Assembly: GCF_900182655.1 (NCBI RefSeq) | Contig: NZ_FXTC01000001.1 | Location: 372,001 to 436,000, forward strand | Reading direction: 5' to 3' | Source of the DNA: Chryseobacterium rhizoplanae | Lineage (GTDB): Bacteria; Bacteroidota; Bacteroidia; Flavobacteriales; Weeksellaceae | Length of the DNA stretch: 64,000 nucleotides | Shown here: positions 17,701-24,959 of the stretch, in pieces | Layout of the letters: each line of letters starts with the position of its first letter | Numbering within the stretch: the first letter of the stretch is position 1 | Made by a program: the position numbers and the translations under genes | The notes under the pieces: model-generated | What the model saw: only the letters and a program-made list of their open reading frames with translations | Database searches by the model: none | Told to the model about the DNA's origin: nothing

Positions 17701-19483
17701 CCAGAGAAATAAATTAGGACAGATCACCACTGAAAAACAAGGCGAACACTCTATCCAGTATGAATATGACGATCAGGGAAATCTTATAGGTCTGCAAAGC
17801 AGTTTGGGTGCAGAAATAGAATATTCTTACAATGATCTCAGACATCTTAAAACCGTTAGAGCGGCTACTCCGGATCTTCAGTTGCCATGGCAGATGAACC
17901 TCAATATCAGCCAAAACGAACAACTGCTTTCCCGCGAAATGACGGGTGGGATAGAAAGCACTTTTGAGTTTGATCATATCGGAATGCCGGTAAGCCAGAA
18001 AGTGACAGTCAATAAAACAGATACTGCCTTCCATAAAGATTATGACTGGGCAGCAGGAAGCCGTTTGCTTCATATTCTGGACAGGGTGACAGGTGGACGG
18101 ACAAAATTTGATTATGATGCCTTTGGAAGCCTTGTCGCAGCAGAAAATTCCAGTGGAGAAGTTCAGTATAAAAACCCTGACGCAACTGGCTGCCTGTATG
18201 AAAGTGCAAGAAGAACCGATCGTGTATATGATAAAGGCGGAAAACTGATGCGTGACAAAAACTGGTTCTATCATTATGATGATGAAGGAAACTTACTGTT
18301 AAAAAGTAAACGGCCTATTAATAATGTGAAGCCGGAAAATAGAGAAGAGGAGAGTATTGCTCATCCTTACTATAAACCCATTGCTTCAGACTGGCTGAAT
18401 ACTCCTAAGCTGCCGAACGGTATTGATCTACCGGATGTAAATTCCGTGCCTTCAGAAGAAGTACAAAGCCCGGAATGGAATCCTGGTGACTGGGCTTATT
18501 TCTGGCATGCCAACGGTATGCTTACCAAAGTAAAACGTCCGGATGGAAAAGAGGTGAGCTTTGGATATGATGCACTAGGAAGAAGAATATCTAAAATTGG
18601 AGCAAAGAAAATAACTCGTTATATTTGGGATGGCAATGTTCTTTTACATGAATGGAGTTATGATATTGATGAAGAACCTGTAAACACAGTAGATGATGAC
18701 GGAAACATCATTTCAGGAAAAGAACCTGTGCAAGATGTGGTTACATGGGTATATGAGCGAAATTCATATGTGCCATGTGCCAAAATTATCAACGGAGAAA
18801 GCTATAGTATTGTTTCTGATTATTTAGGAAGACCTGTTCAGGCTTTTGATGGAAAAAGTGAAGTAGTCTGGAGTACAGAATATGATATTTATGGAAACCT
18901 TAAAAATGTGAAAGGTGACCGATATTTTATTCCGTTCAGGCAGCTTGGGCAATATGAGGATATAGAAACAGATGGTCTGTATTATAACCGATTCAGATAT
19001 TATGATAATGATAGTGGAATTTATATTTCTAAAGACCCGATAGGTTTAGAAGGAAGAAATCCTAATTTATATGCATTTGTATTTGATAGTAATATTTGGG
19101 TTGATGTTTTTGGATTAGACGCATTTTATCAATTGTTTAGTAATGGTGTAATGGTATATGAAGGAATAACAGAAAGGCCTGTTCAGGAACGTTTTATGGA
19201 GCACGCAAGAGACGGGAAAGTCTTTGACGAAGTCAAGTATGTTGATAATTTAAATGGAAGAATTGCCTCCAGAAATATTGAAGGTTCTGCGTTATTTCAT
19301 CATAAGAGTCAAGCCTTACTAAATAAAAGAAGACTTGATGGTGGTTTCTATCATTCTTATGATCCTGCTAAGTTGAAACAAGGAAGAAAATTCTATACAC
19401 TTGCTGAAATAGACGATATTATGAGTAAAGCCGAGACCAAATCTGTAGAAAGTAACGGTAAATTTAAAGTTGAATGTAAATAA
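14738..19483 (+). CDS. PAAR-like/RHS-repeat effector with C-terminal GIY-YIG-like nuclease toxin
   Basis: A 1581-residue polymorphic toxin. Residues 1-100 form a Lys-rich and Gly-rich tail; 105-275 a PAAR-like region with unusual proline/hydrophobic runs (IPPPPSFMLIPLPLPHP) that should cap the VgrG tip; 320-370 basic helices; from about 371 (EPVNLVTGAM) to 1440 roughly forty YD/RHS repeats that form a closed shell. The RHS core ends with DPIGLEG (1433-1439), NPNLYAF and DVFGL (1456-1460). The 121-residue tip (1461-1581) has FYQLFSNG, VYEGIT, R485-like ERFMEHARDGK and RNIEGSAL, the layout of GIY-YIG (URI) nucleases, so it probably cuts nucleic acid in rival cells. Four candidate immunity genes follow, the first after 15 bp. 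Confidence 0.85.
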   Translation: MADLNKKTVKPIKVAKPDMNPDRSLKVNADVTSVSWDKTKQGWKNGMKNNVDSLNPVSMVKSLAGGDSAQSGKSSGGGGGGSAVTVEKAAPESKVKLIKVNTPAMPSTAIQHTSKHFDIVLAIDIHWTLIPPPPSFMLIPLPLPHPFIGIVFDIMDYITITIPIPQFARNLMPSLPESIPMGGSIYVHGRHKATTTTSVMGVVIPFRHITSLIPVYIIPFPQEAPHEGEVYYGSQTVLAQGSKMSGNQPQQVLTCMGFPFGMTMLPAMPDKPKKNPLAYFAFYNNFSSMYIQINTGGPVLVGGAFVPHVYTPGEMLMRLAGMFLMRSLTKKIGKLGANGLKKFNNSVLKKAPFSKFKFANALSKKLCKWGFEPVNLVTGAMVFEWDDFEIQGSTPLQWRNVWHSDRPYDFGPLGNGVFNNHDLFILPEEDNKFAGWMHPDENIAMLIPAPEIGEEMTYFRDQKIWQYRPSSSIWVIRKGTDIYTYKRFYHVTEGTIYKVIRIEYGDGTIREYEYEDRNIILKSIKDVKSGFSIETVIHPEYKKVTEVYYCYKKQRDLQVRYDYDERGNLTHVWDIHKKAIAYEYDGKNQVVKRTNRNGMSYHWEYDKEGRVIHTKGADGYMEGKLQYHDEEGFTQVIYPKQNNKTEEYHYDENFLVYKMVDGEGGETWYDYTAHNELKMIGSPEGRVEGYTYDEMGNIKIFHSLDGEEYHYQHNEFGQVIARLSPSGTSETWSYDEDGKLLSYTDPTEESVYYEYVDGERLPETSRRADVITHYEYNQRGQIIHLTNSAGAEQYLKYDEYGRMLVFSPKPLNRTLLNRDRMGRVIEVNEEGQLPLKLRYDAYDLPVYATDGRAEWLLSYTPLGSLKRKVRRNAITNKKEETLIFGYDAYENLVSITNEKGEIYSFERNNNNEIIGETGFDGQKKFFIRDKDGLITQKRTPQGSNTFYEYDLGRRITQTHYPDGTWEAFQYDTSGLLIKADNEDSSISFQRNKLGQITTEKQGEHSIQYEYDDQGNLIGLQSSLGAEIEYSYNDLRHLKTVRAATPDLQLPWQMNLNISQNEQLLSREMTGGIESTFEFDHIGMPVSQKVTVNKTDTAFHKDYDWAAGSRLLHILDRVTGGRTKFDYDAFGSLVAAENSSGEVQYKNPDATGCLYESARRTDRVYDKGGKLMRDKNWFYHYDDEGNLLLKSKRPINNVKPENREEESIAHPYYKPIASDWLNTPKLPNGIDLPDVNSVPSEEVQSPEWNPGDWAYFWHANGMLTKVKRPDGKEVSFGYDALGRRISKIGAKKITRYIWDGNVLLHEWSYDIDEEPVNTVDDDGNIISGKEPVQDVVTWVYERNSYVPCAKIINGESYSIVSDYLGRPVQAFDGKSEVVWSTEYDIYGNLKNVKGDRYFIPFRQLGQYEDIETDGLYYNRFRYYDNDSGIYISKDPIGLEGRNPNLYAFVFDSNIWVDVFGLDAFYQLFSNGVMVYEGITERPVQERFMEHARDGKVFDEVKYVDNLNGRIASRNIEGSALFHHKSQALLNKRRLDGGFYHSYDPAKLKQGRKFYTLAEIDDIMSKAETKSVESNGKFKVECK

Positions 19484-19498
19484 AAGAAAAATAGATAA

Positions 19499-20104
19499 AT
19501 GAGTAACATACCTCAAAAGATCCAGAAAAATATTGATAACATTGAGTCATTAAAAAAACAAATCTCAGGATGGAAAAAGTTAAGTGATGAAGAACTTTTT
19601 CAGGCTGTTAAGGAATTTGAAAAAACTCCAAGACTGGAAGTTTCAATATATTATAATGATCTCTTTAATGATGCAGAATTTACAGGTATCCTGTTAGATA
19701 TTTATAAAAATAATGCTGACAATACCAAGTTAGTTGTTCTTCTCATTTCTGCAATAGGAAATATGCTTCAAAGATATAATCTTCCGGAAACAAAGGAAAT
19801 CTATGAGGTGATGCTTGAAAATGCTTACAAAAAAAATGTAGGTCCTTATGTGGCGATATTTCTTCCAAGAATGGAACATTTTAAAAATTACAGTAAAAAG
19901 TGGCAATACTTTATGGAGGTGAAAAATATGTCTCCGAAGAAGGTAGCAGAAAGCTCTTTTGAAGTAATTATGGATTTATTTGGTAGTAAAATTCCTGAGG
20001 AAAATAAAAAAGAGGCCGCTAATTATTTCAACAAAAAAGCAGAAGAATCCAATAATGAATATGGGAAACAATATTATTTAGATTTAGCAAATAAGTTTAA
20101 ATAA
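19499..20104 (+). CDS. Candidate cognate immunity protein (helical, unknown family)
   Basis: A 201-residue, Lys/Glu/Asn-rich, all-helical-looking protein with no signal peptide. It begins MSNIPQKIQKNIDNIESL and carries the segments GWKKLSDEELFQAV, LLDIYKNNADNTKLVVLL and a C-terminal KKEAANYFNKKAEES helix; the periodicity suggests helical repeats. It starts 15 bp after the RHS toxin stop, the classical place of the cognate antitoxin, so it most likely neutralises the GIY-YIG-like domain. The coding DNA is more A+T-rich than vgrG or the RHS core, as is usual for exchanged toxin/immunity cassettes. Family not recognised. Confidence 0.6.
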   Translation: MSNIPQKIQKNIDNIESLKKQISGWKKLSDEELFQAVKEFEKTPRLEVSIYYNDLFNDAEFTGILLDIYKNNADNTKLVVLLISAIGNMLQRYNLPETKEIYEVMLENAYKKNVGPYVAIFLPRMEHFKNYSKKWQYFMEVKNMSPKKVAESSFEVIMDLFGSKIPEENKKEAANYFNKKAEESNNEYGKQYYLDLANKFK

Positions 20105-20107
20105 TTT

Positions 20108-20611
20108 ATGGAATACTTTGAAAAAAAAGAAGGTAATATCTTTTTCATAACCCTATTTTTACCTGGTGGGGTAAAGGAAAATATTAAAAATTATAAATCT
20201 TTTAAATTTTCTGAAAATGAGACCTATGCTTATGGAAGATTAATTGAAAAAAATGATTCAACAGGAGATCTTATTGAAATATTTAAATATACAGGTGAAA
20301 TCCCAAAGGATAAAAGTATAATTCTTAATTCTGGAAGGTTAACAGATCCTATTTATACTACGCTGGCTTTTGACAGAAGTAGATGGAGATTTATTTTTGA
20401 AACAGATAATTATGATAAAAATAAGGATTCCAATTATTCCGAAATAACTTTTATTCTGGGTACAGAAAATAGCTTTGACTTATGGAAAGGTGGAACAAAG
20501 CAGAGAATAAGTAATGACGAAGCTAAAAAATATAACCTTTGGACTATATTCAATCCAACAAGAGTTGAAGATGCCATAAAAACTAATAACTTGGCTCAGC
20601 TCCAGCAATAG
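20108..20611 (+). CDS. Small cytoplasmic protein, candidate immunity protein
   Basis: A 167-residue protein starting 3 bp after the previous stop, so translation is probably coupled. It is predicted mostly beta, with FFITLFLPGGVKENI, ETYAYGRLIEKND and RWRFIFETDNYDKNKD, and has no signal peptide or membrane segment. I recognise no family. Position within the post-RHS gene row argues for an immunity protein or a second component needed with the first gene. Confidence 0.5.
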   Translation: MEYFEKKEGNIFFITLFLPGGVKENIKNYKSFKFSENETYAYGRLIEKNDSTGDLIEIFKYTGEIPKDKSIILNSGRLTDPIYTTLAFDRSRWRFIFETDNYDKNKDSNYSEITFILGTENSFDLWKGGTKQRISNDEAKKYNLWTIFNPTRVEDAIKTNNLAQLQQ

Positions 20612-20624
20612 AAACGTTAAGATT

Positions 20625-20975
20625 ATGGAAATTAATGAATTAAAAGAAGTTATCAAGCCCTTTTTTTGGGTAGAACATGCAAACAGCTTTTCGGTGTGCT
20701 TAGACGTGGGAGCGTATAAACAGGAAATATTTGATACCCGTGCTGATGAAGGGTTTGAAGGAAATGGGTACGATTGGGCATCATTGGCAGATGTTTTTAT
20801 TAGAGAAAAAAGAGCAGATCTGATGGATATCATTCATTTTGATCCTGAAGCAGGAATGTTTTGTGCTTACTCTTCCGATTCAGAAAAGTTGAAAGATTTT
20901 ATTTTAAGCTTTAAAAAAACATGTGAAGATGAAACTTTAATCAAAGATTTGTTTTCACGGGCTGAACTTGACTAA
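20625..20975 (+). CDS. Imm51-family immunity protein
   Basis: A 116-residue protein matching the Imm51 family of polymorphic-toxin immunity proteins: FEGNGYDWASLADVF in the middle followed by IIHFDPEAGMFCAYS and the helix KLKDFILSFKKTC. Imm51 proteins are found next to diverse toxin tips. It lies 13 bp after the previous gene; because the toxin here already has an adjacent candidate, this may be an orphan immunity gene kept against toxins of relatives. Confidence 0.85.
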   Translation: MEINELKEVIKPFFWVEHANSFSVCLDVGAYKQEIFDTRADEGFEGNGYDWASLADVFIREKRADLMDIIHFDPEAGMFCAYSSDSEKLKDFILSFKKTCEDETLIKDLFSRAELD

Positions 20976-21044
20976 TCAAATATTAAAACAGTTTAAACAG
21001 GTTTACATGAGATAAAACTTAATCCAAATCCAATCCAAATATAT

Positions 21045-21539
21045 ATGAAGAAAATATTCTCAGAACTTAAAGGTTTTGTGGTGTTTAGTCCGCAGCTTTT
21101 AGCAAACTACCTGCAGGAAAATCATCTTCCGGGTACTAATATTTTAAAATATTTCGTAGAAAATGAACATGGAGACGAAATAACAAAATCAGGAATCGCT
21201 ATTCCAATAATAGGTGTAGAAGAAGATTATTATGCATTCAGAGTCTCTGTGAATGACGAAAAGATTTTGAATGATGATGAAGTAGAGGTGGAGTCACGAG
21301 GCTGGATATTTCAAACCGCTAATAATGAAGTGAAAATTGTTGGCATTGGCTATTTAAAAGATATTGCTGCTATCAGCGAAGAAAATAGTGTCACGCTATC
21401 TCTGGAAAACGGATGGTATTCTTTAAAAATACGGGGAGGGAATAAAGACGGTGAAAGATTATTTGAGCTGAATATGCAGAAACAGGACATGTTTCCGGCC
21501 TTTAGCGGAGATGTGACTACCGAATATTATTACGGGTAA
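21045..21539 (+). CDS. Small beta-rich protein, candidate immunity protein
   Basis: A 164-residue cytoplasmic protein with GIAIPIIGVEEDYYAFRV in the middle and an aromatic C-terminus (TTEYYYG). It looks like a two-sheet beta protein. The gap before it (69 bp) is longer than between the other cassette genes, and it is the last gene before a hairpin and tRNA-Ser. I do not recognise the family. Because it closes the effector operon, an immunity role is the best guess. Confidence 0.5.
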   Translation: MKKIFSELKGFVVFSPQLLANYLQENHLPGTNILKYFVENEHGDEITKSGIAIPIIGVEEDYYAFRVSVNDEKILNDDEVEVESRGWIFQTANNEVKIVGIGYLKDIAAISEENSVTLSLENGWYSLKIRGGNKDGERLFELNMQKQDMFPAFSGDVTTEYYYG

Positions 21540-21543
21540 AAAT

Positions 21544-21580
21544 AGGCATTAAAAAATAGTAATGAATGCACAATGCCTTT
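21544..21580 (+). terminator. Possible terminator of the effector/immunity operon
   Basis: Seven-pair stem AGGCATT (21544-21550) with AATGCCT (21572-21578), a 21-base loop, and a short T/A tail. It is weaker than the terminators at 2181 and 21864 but lies just 5 bp after the last immunity gene. Confidence 0.45.
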
Positions 21581-21691
21581 ATTAAAGGGTAAATAACTGA
21601 AGTTGAGCTATTAATAAAATTGATTTAACGGTTTGAAAAGATAGAATTTTCTTCAAAAACAGAGAAATGTAAATTTTCTTCAAAAAATATT

Positions 21692-21721
21692 TTGCCAGTA
21701 ATAAAAAACGTTCTATATTTG
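21692..21721 (+). promoter_or_regulatory. Promoter of tRNA-Ser
   Basis: TTG at 21692-21694, exactly 19 bp, then TATATTTG at 21714-21721: the full consensus promoter of Bacteroidota. The tRNA starts 34 bp downstream. Confidence 0.75.
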
Positions 21722-21755
21722 CACCACTGAAAACAACGGTGTAACCGGAGTTAAA

Positions 21756-21840
21756 GGAGAGTTGGCAGAGTGGTCGATTGCGGCAGTCTTGAAAACTGTT
21801 GACTGTAACAGGTCCGGGGGTTCGAATCCCTCACTCTCCG
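21756..21840 (+). tRNA. tRNA-Ser(UGA)
   Basis: An 85-base class II tRNA. Acceptor stem GGAGAGT (21756-21762) pairs with ACTCTCC (21833-21839); discriminator G. Anticodon stem GCAGT/ACTGT encloses loop CTTGAAA with anticodon TGA at 21790-21792, decoding UCA. A long variable arm (GACTGTAACAGGTC) and the T-loop GTTCGAATC are present. CCA is not encoded. It marks the right border of the RHS island. Confidence 0.95.
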
Positions 21841-21863
21841 CAATTATTCAAACAAAATAGTAC

Positions 21864-21895
21864 AAAAAGCTGTAAAATATTTACAGCTTTTTTTG
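21864..21895 (+). terminator. Terminator after tRNA-Ser
   Basis: Perfect stem GCTGTAAA (21869-21876) and TTTACAGC (21880-21887) with a three-base loop, flanked by five A and seven T that extend the pairing. Confidence 0.9.
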
Positions 21896-22203
21896 TGCTT
21901 TGTTGATATGTAGAATCTTTAAAATAATTCTTAATCTTTGTGGCAGAATCTTGGAAGTTTGAAAGGTCTACCGGTACAAAGGAAGATCCAAGATCCAATA
22001 TTTACAAATTGAAAATAACTTCCATCTTTTTATGTATGATATAAAAATTTAATTCTTTAGTTTTATCAACAATCTGAAAAAATTAATTGATTAATTTTAT
22101 GAACAGATGTAATGCTGTTTTATTTGAATCTTTAGGCTGAAGCTTCCCCCTATTTAACAAAGCCAGCGATTCTAAGTTAATACTTTACAAACCTTAATTT
22201 ACT
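21896..22203. other. Intergenic region after tRNA-Ser
   Basis: About 308 bp between the tRNA terminator and the CPBP gene. I see no gene, no copy of the tRNA 3' end that would indicate an attachment site, and no integrase. It holds purine-biased text around 21953-21995 similar to other flavobacterial intergenic patches. Confidence 0.4.
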
Positions 22204-23004
22204 ATGGAAGATAATAAACTAAATTTCAGAAAAGTAAAGATTCAGGCTTTTACAAAAGTATTGTTATTTTATGTCTGCACTATAATAATACTGATTTCAA
22301 CATCAGAATTAACAAAAGAATTATCAAAACCAAAAGGTGATTTATTGTCTGTTTTTATAGCAATGCTGGCAACATTTCTTCTTACCGTTTTATTTGTAAA
22401 ATGGGATAAGATTACACTTTCTGAAATTGGAGTAAGACCAGGCAGAGTAACGCTCAAAAGGCTTTTTTATGGATTTATAATAGGCTTGTTATTGGCAATC
22501 CTCCAGGCTTTAATTGTTATGGCTTTCGGGCATCTGAAATTAATAATGTCTCCTGGCTTCAAGTGGGGAACAATTGTTTTTTATCTATTCTTTTATGTGC
22601 TTATAGCCGTTCGGGAAGAATTGGTTTTCCGATGTTATTTATTGAGAACATTAGACTCTAAATTTAAAGCAGTATTCGCATTATCCGTAATGATTATACT
22701 GTTTATTTTTGAACATATTTTATCCGGTATGAGCTGGAAAATGTCAATCATTGGTTCCGGTTTAGGAGGCTTGTTATTTGGCATTGCTGCATTAAAAACA
22801 AAAGGAATTGCTTTGTCCGTTGCCCTTCATGCATCATGGAATTTTGGACAATGGGTAACAGGTTTTAAAAATCAATCCGGTATATGGAATGCAGTTGTTG
22901 ATAAAGGATATGAAATTCAGACAGAAAATATAGGATTAGCAGCTTTTGTCTTGGTAATGGTTTCGGCTGTGTACATTTTATCTTCCGGAAGAATAACTAT
23001 TTAA
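22204..23004 (+). CDS. CPBP-family intramembrane protease (CAAX/Abi-like)
   Basis: A 266-residue multi-pass membrane protein with seven or eight hydrophobic segments. The catalytic motifs of the CPBP (Abi/CAAX prenyl protease-like) family are all present: E138-E139 with R143 (REELVFR), H171 (FEH), and H209 with N213 (HASWN). These glutamate/histidine enzymes cleave within or near membranes; in bacteria some act in bacteriocin self-immunity. The substrate here is unknown. No obvious partner gene is adjacent. Confidence 0.88.
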   Translation: MEDNKLNFRKVKIQAFTKVLLFYVCTIIILISTSELTKELSKPKGDLLSVFIAMLATFLLTVLFVKWDKITLSEIGVRPGRVTLKRLFYGFIIGLLLAILQALIVMAFGHLKLIMSPGFKWGTIVFYLFFYVLIAVREELVFRCYLLRTLDSKFKAVFALSVMIILFIFEHILSGMSWKMSIIGSGLGGLLFGIAALKTKGIALSVALHASWNFGQWVTGFKNQSGIWNAVVDKGYEIQTENIGLAAFVLVMVSAVYILSSGRITI

Positions 23005-23030
23005 ATGGATAAGAAAGAATAAAGAACTGG

Positions 23031-23052
23031 TTAATTCAAAATTAATTCAAAA
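23031..23052. repeat. 11-bp tandem duplication at a gene-remnant border
   Basis: TTAATTCAAAA occurs twice head to tail (23031-23041, 23042-23052) exactly where homology-like coding text of the barrel remnant begins. It may mark the upstream recombination point. Confidence 0.5.
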
Positions 23053-23400
23053 TTGAACTACCAGTTTCCAAAAGATTTTATCGTGGAAGTATTTGGGAAT
23101 TATAACTCAGCAGCCAGGAATATTCAGGGTAAAAACCCACAATCGATTACGTACAGCATTGCAGCCAGAAAACAATTCTGGAACAAAAAAGCAAGCATAG
23201 GTATCACAACAACCAATCCTTTCAATAAATACATCAAGCAGGTAACAACGGTTGATACCAATGACTATAATTCCTATTCCGTACGTCAGTTGCCGCTTCG
23301 TTCTTTTGGGATCAGCTTCAGTTATAAGTTTGGAAAAGATTTTAAAAAGGACAAAGATATCAGTAATGATTATTTAAATGAGGCTTCACAAGGGAGTTAA
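23053..23400 (+). pseudogene. C-terminal remnant of an outer-membrane beta-barrel protein gene
   Basis: The frame starts without a credible start codon (TTG, no leader) and reads as the last 115 residues of an outer-membrane barrel of the OMP_b-brl/TonB-receptor-like type: alternating strands such as SITYSIAARKQFWNKKASIGITTTNPF and the closing RSFGISFSYKFGKDF, followed by a charged tail ending NEASQGS. Complete family members are around 800 residues with a CarboxypepD_reg N-terminus, so about six-sevenths are missing. Its 3' end runs into a PAP2 remnant in another frame. Confidence 0.75.
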
Positions 23401-23716
23401 AAGATCTGGTGGTCCTTTTTTGGAAGAAACGAAATACCAAAGTTTTCCGAGCGGTCATGTTTTATTTTATACGGTTTTTTTCGGGACATTGATATTGATT
23501 ATTCTTCGTTTAAAAAAGATAAAATATAAAGTGAAAATTTTTCTTATAACGGTTTGTCTTTCCATTATTTTTTTCGGCGCAGTTTCACGGGTTTATTTGG
23601 GTGTGCATTGGTTTAAAGATGTTCTGGGCGGGTTTATTCCTGGTGTTTTCTGTGTCTTGATGATGGGATATTTTTATGTTAAAAATGATACGAAAGTTTC
23701 TGGAAATATAAATTAA
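23378..23716 (+). pseudogene. C-terminal half of a PAP2 phosphatase
   Basis: A 112-residue frame overlapping the barrel remnant. From about residue 10 it is PAP2 superfamily: the second motif PSGH (24-27) and third motif SRVYLGVHWFKD are intact, with three hydrophobic segments. The first motif (K-six-RP), needed for catalysis, is missing because the N-terminal half is gone. The first residues (MRLHKGVK) come from reading through the end of the barrel remnant, so the ATG is fortuitous. A single deletion that joined two genes near 23400 explains both fragments. Confidence 0.7.
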
Positions 23717-23786
23717 CAATTTGAAATTCAAAATTTCTACAAAATCGTTTCTGAATATTGTGTAGAAAATTCAAAATTTAATTAAA

Positions 23787-24215
23787 ATGAAAAAAGTAGC
23801 AATTCTATTAACAATGATTACAGCTGTAGTTTTCGTTAATGCACAAAAAGTTCAGCAAAAAAATGTTCCTGGACCGGTTCTGAAAGGTTTTCAAAAACAA
23901 TTTCCAACGGTTAAAGATGCAAAATGGGAAAAAGAAGACGGTAATTATGAAGCAGGGTTTACAATAAATGGAACGGAAGCATCCGTTGTGATCAATCCTT
24001 CAGGCAGCATTCTTGAAACGGAAACAGAAATGAGCAGCAATTCTCTTTCTACTTCTATCAAAGCATATATAGTTAAAAATTATCCTAACCAGAAAATAAA
24101 AGAGGCGGCGAAGATTACTGATTCAGAGGGTATTGTTACTTATGAAGCAGAAGTAAACGGGAAAGATCTGATTTTTGATAATAAAGGAAAGTTTTTAAAG
24201 GAAAAAAAAGATTGA
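23787..24215 (+). CDS. PepSY-like periplasmic protein
   Basis: A 142-residue exported protein with signal peptide MKKVAILLTMITAVVFVNAQ. Two PepSY-like half repeats follow: VLKGFQKQFPTVKDAKWEKEDGNYEAGF (about 31-60) and IKAYIVKNYPNQKIKEAAKITD with VTYEAEVNGKDLIFDNKGKFL (about 90-140). This is the BLIP-like PepSY family (PF11396) common in Bacteroidota, often found near two-component systems, although none is here. Thought to bind or inhibit peptidases; not established. Confidence 0.85.
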   Translation: MKKVAILLTMITAVVFVNAQKVQQKNVPGPVLKGFQKQFPTVKDAKWEKEDGNYEAGFTINGTEASVVINPSGSILETETEMSSNSLSTSIKAYIVKNYPNQKIKEAAKITDSEGIVTYEAEVNGKDLIFDNKGKFLKEKKD

Positions 24216-24240
24216 TATTTTTTTTAAGCCATGGTTTTAA

Positions 24241-24330
24241 TTGATCATCAACAAACCTCAAAAATGCCTGAGTCATCAATATTACGATGAAAAGAAAATA
24301 GTAAGATTAGGATGTGCTTATAAATTTTAA
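24241..24330 (+). pseudogene. Tiny remnant ending like an outer-membrane barrel
   Basis: A start-less frame of 29 codons ending in KKIVRLGCAYKF then stop. A final strand of the form RxGxxYKF is typical of TonB-dependent receptors and related barrels of this phylum. Together with the remnant at 23053 it suggests more decay of outer-membrane genes here. Short and weak evidence. Confidence 0.35.
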
Positions 24331-24349
24331 TAAAAACTCAACAGAGATC

Positions 24350-24934
24350 ATGGATAATTTACTAGAAGCTGTTAGCAGGTATGTGATATTATTTCTTTCA
24401 GAAAATCTTTCGGAGCATCTTTCTTTTCACTGTATGAGTCATACCTATGATGTAGTAGCTGCGGCAAGGGAAATTGGCGTACAAAGTAACCTGTCGGAAG
24501 ACGAAATGTCGGTCTTATTGGTGGCAGCATGGTTTCATGACAGCGGATATGCAAATCTTTATATCGGTCATGAAGAAGAAAGTCAAAAAATAGCAAAGAA
24601 TTTCTTAGAAAATTGGGGATGTGAAAAAAGTTTTATTGATGCGGTTTTAAGTTGTATTGATTCTACAAAATATCCCCCAAACCCTTCTTCTTTATTAGAC
24701 AAAGTATTGTGTGACGCAGATTTATATCATTTGACACAACCAAATTATTCAAAGTACGCAAATGCAATCAGACAAGAATTTGAAAAATATCTCGGCCTTA
24801 TTTATACTGATGAAGAATGGCTGGTAAAGAACTGTAACTTCTTAGAAGATCATAAATATTACACAGATTATGGTCAGAATGTTCTTACAAAGTTTAAAGA
24901 AGTGAATATTCAATTAATAAAGTGTTCCGAATAA
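24350..24934 (+). CDS. HD-domain phosphohydrolase
   Basis: A 194-residue cytoplasmic protein; ATG 24350 (MDNLLEAV) is chosen over an in-frame start at 24314, which overlaps remnant coding text. The HD metal site is visible: H31 (SHTYDV), H63-D64 (AAWFHDSGY) and D122/D124 (LCDADLYHL). HD proteins of this size hydrolyse phosphate esters of nucleotides or signal molecules; the substrate is not predictable. It is followed 25 bp later by the PAP2 gene, so the two may be co-transcribed. Confidence 0.82.
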   Translation: MDNLLEAVSRYVILFLSENLSEHLSFHCMSHTYDVVAAAREIGVQSNLSEDEMSVLLVAAWFHDSGYANLYIGHEEESQKIAKNFLENWGCEKSFIDAVLSCIDSTKYPPNPSSLLDKVLCDADLYHLTQPNYSKYANAIRQEFEKYLGLIYTDEEWLVKNCNFLEDHKYYTDYGQNVLTKFKEVNIQLIKCSE

Positions 24935-24959
24935 ATCTTAAAATCAATGAATTACCAAG

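Noticed and set aside
17714..18274. Second antisense frame inside the RHS gene (186 codons)
   Set aside because: Same reason: antisense shadow of YD repeats, no start context, no protein-like features.
21756..22203. tRNA-Ser as an integration site for a mobile island
   Set aside because: No integrase, no repeat of the tRNA 3' end and no second attachment site within the window.
22204..23004. CPBP protease as part of the immunity row or a defence system
   Set aside because: It lies beyond tRNA-Ser and its terminator with its own leader, and no toxin or bacteriocin gene is adjacent.
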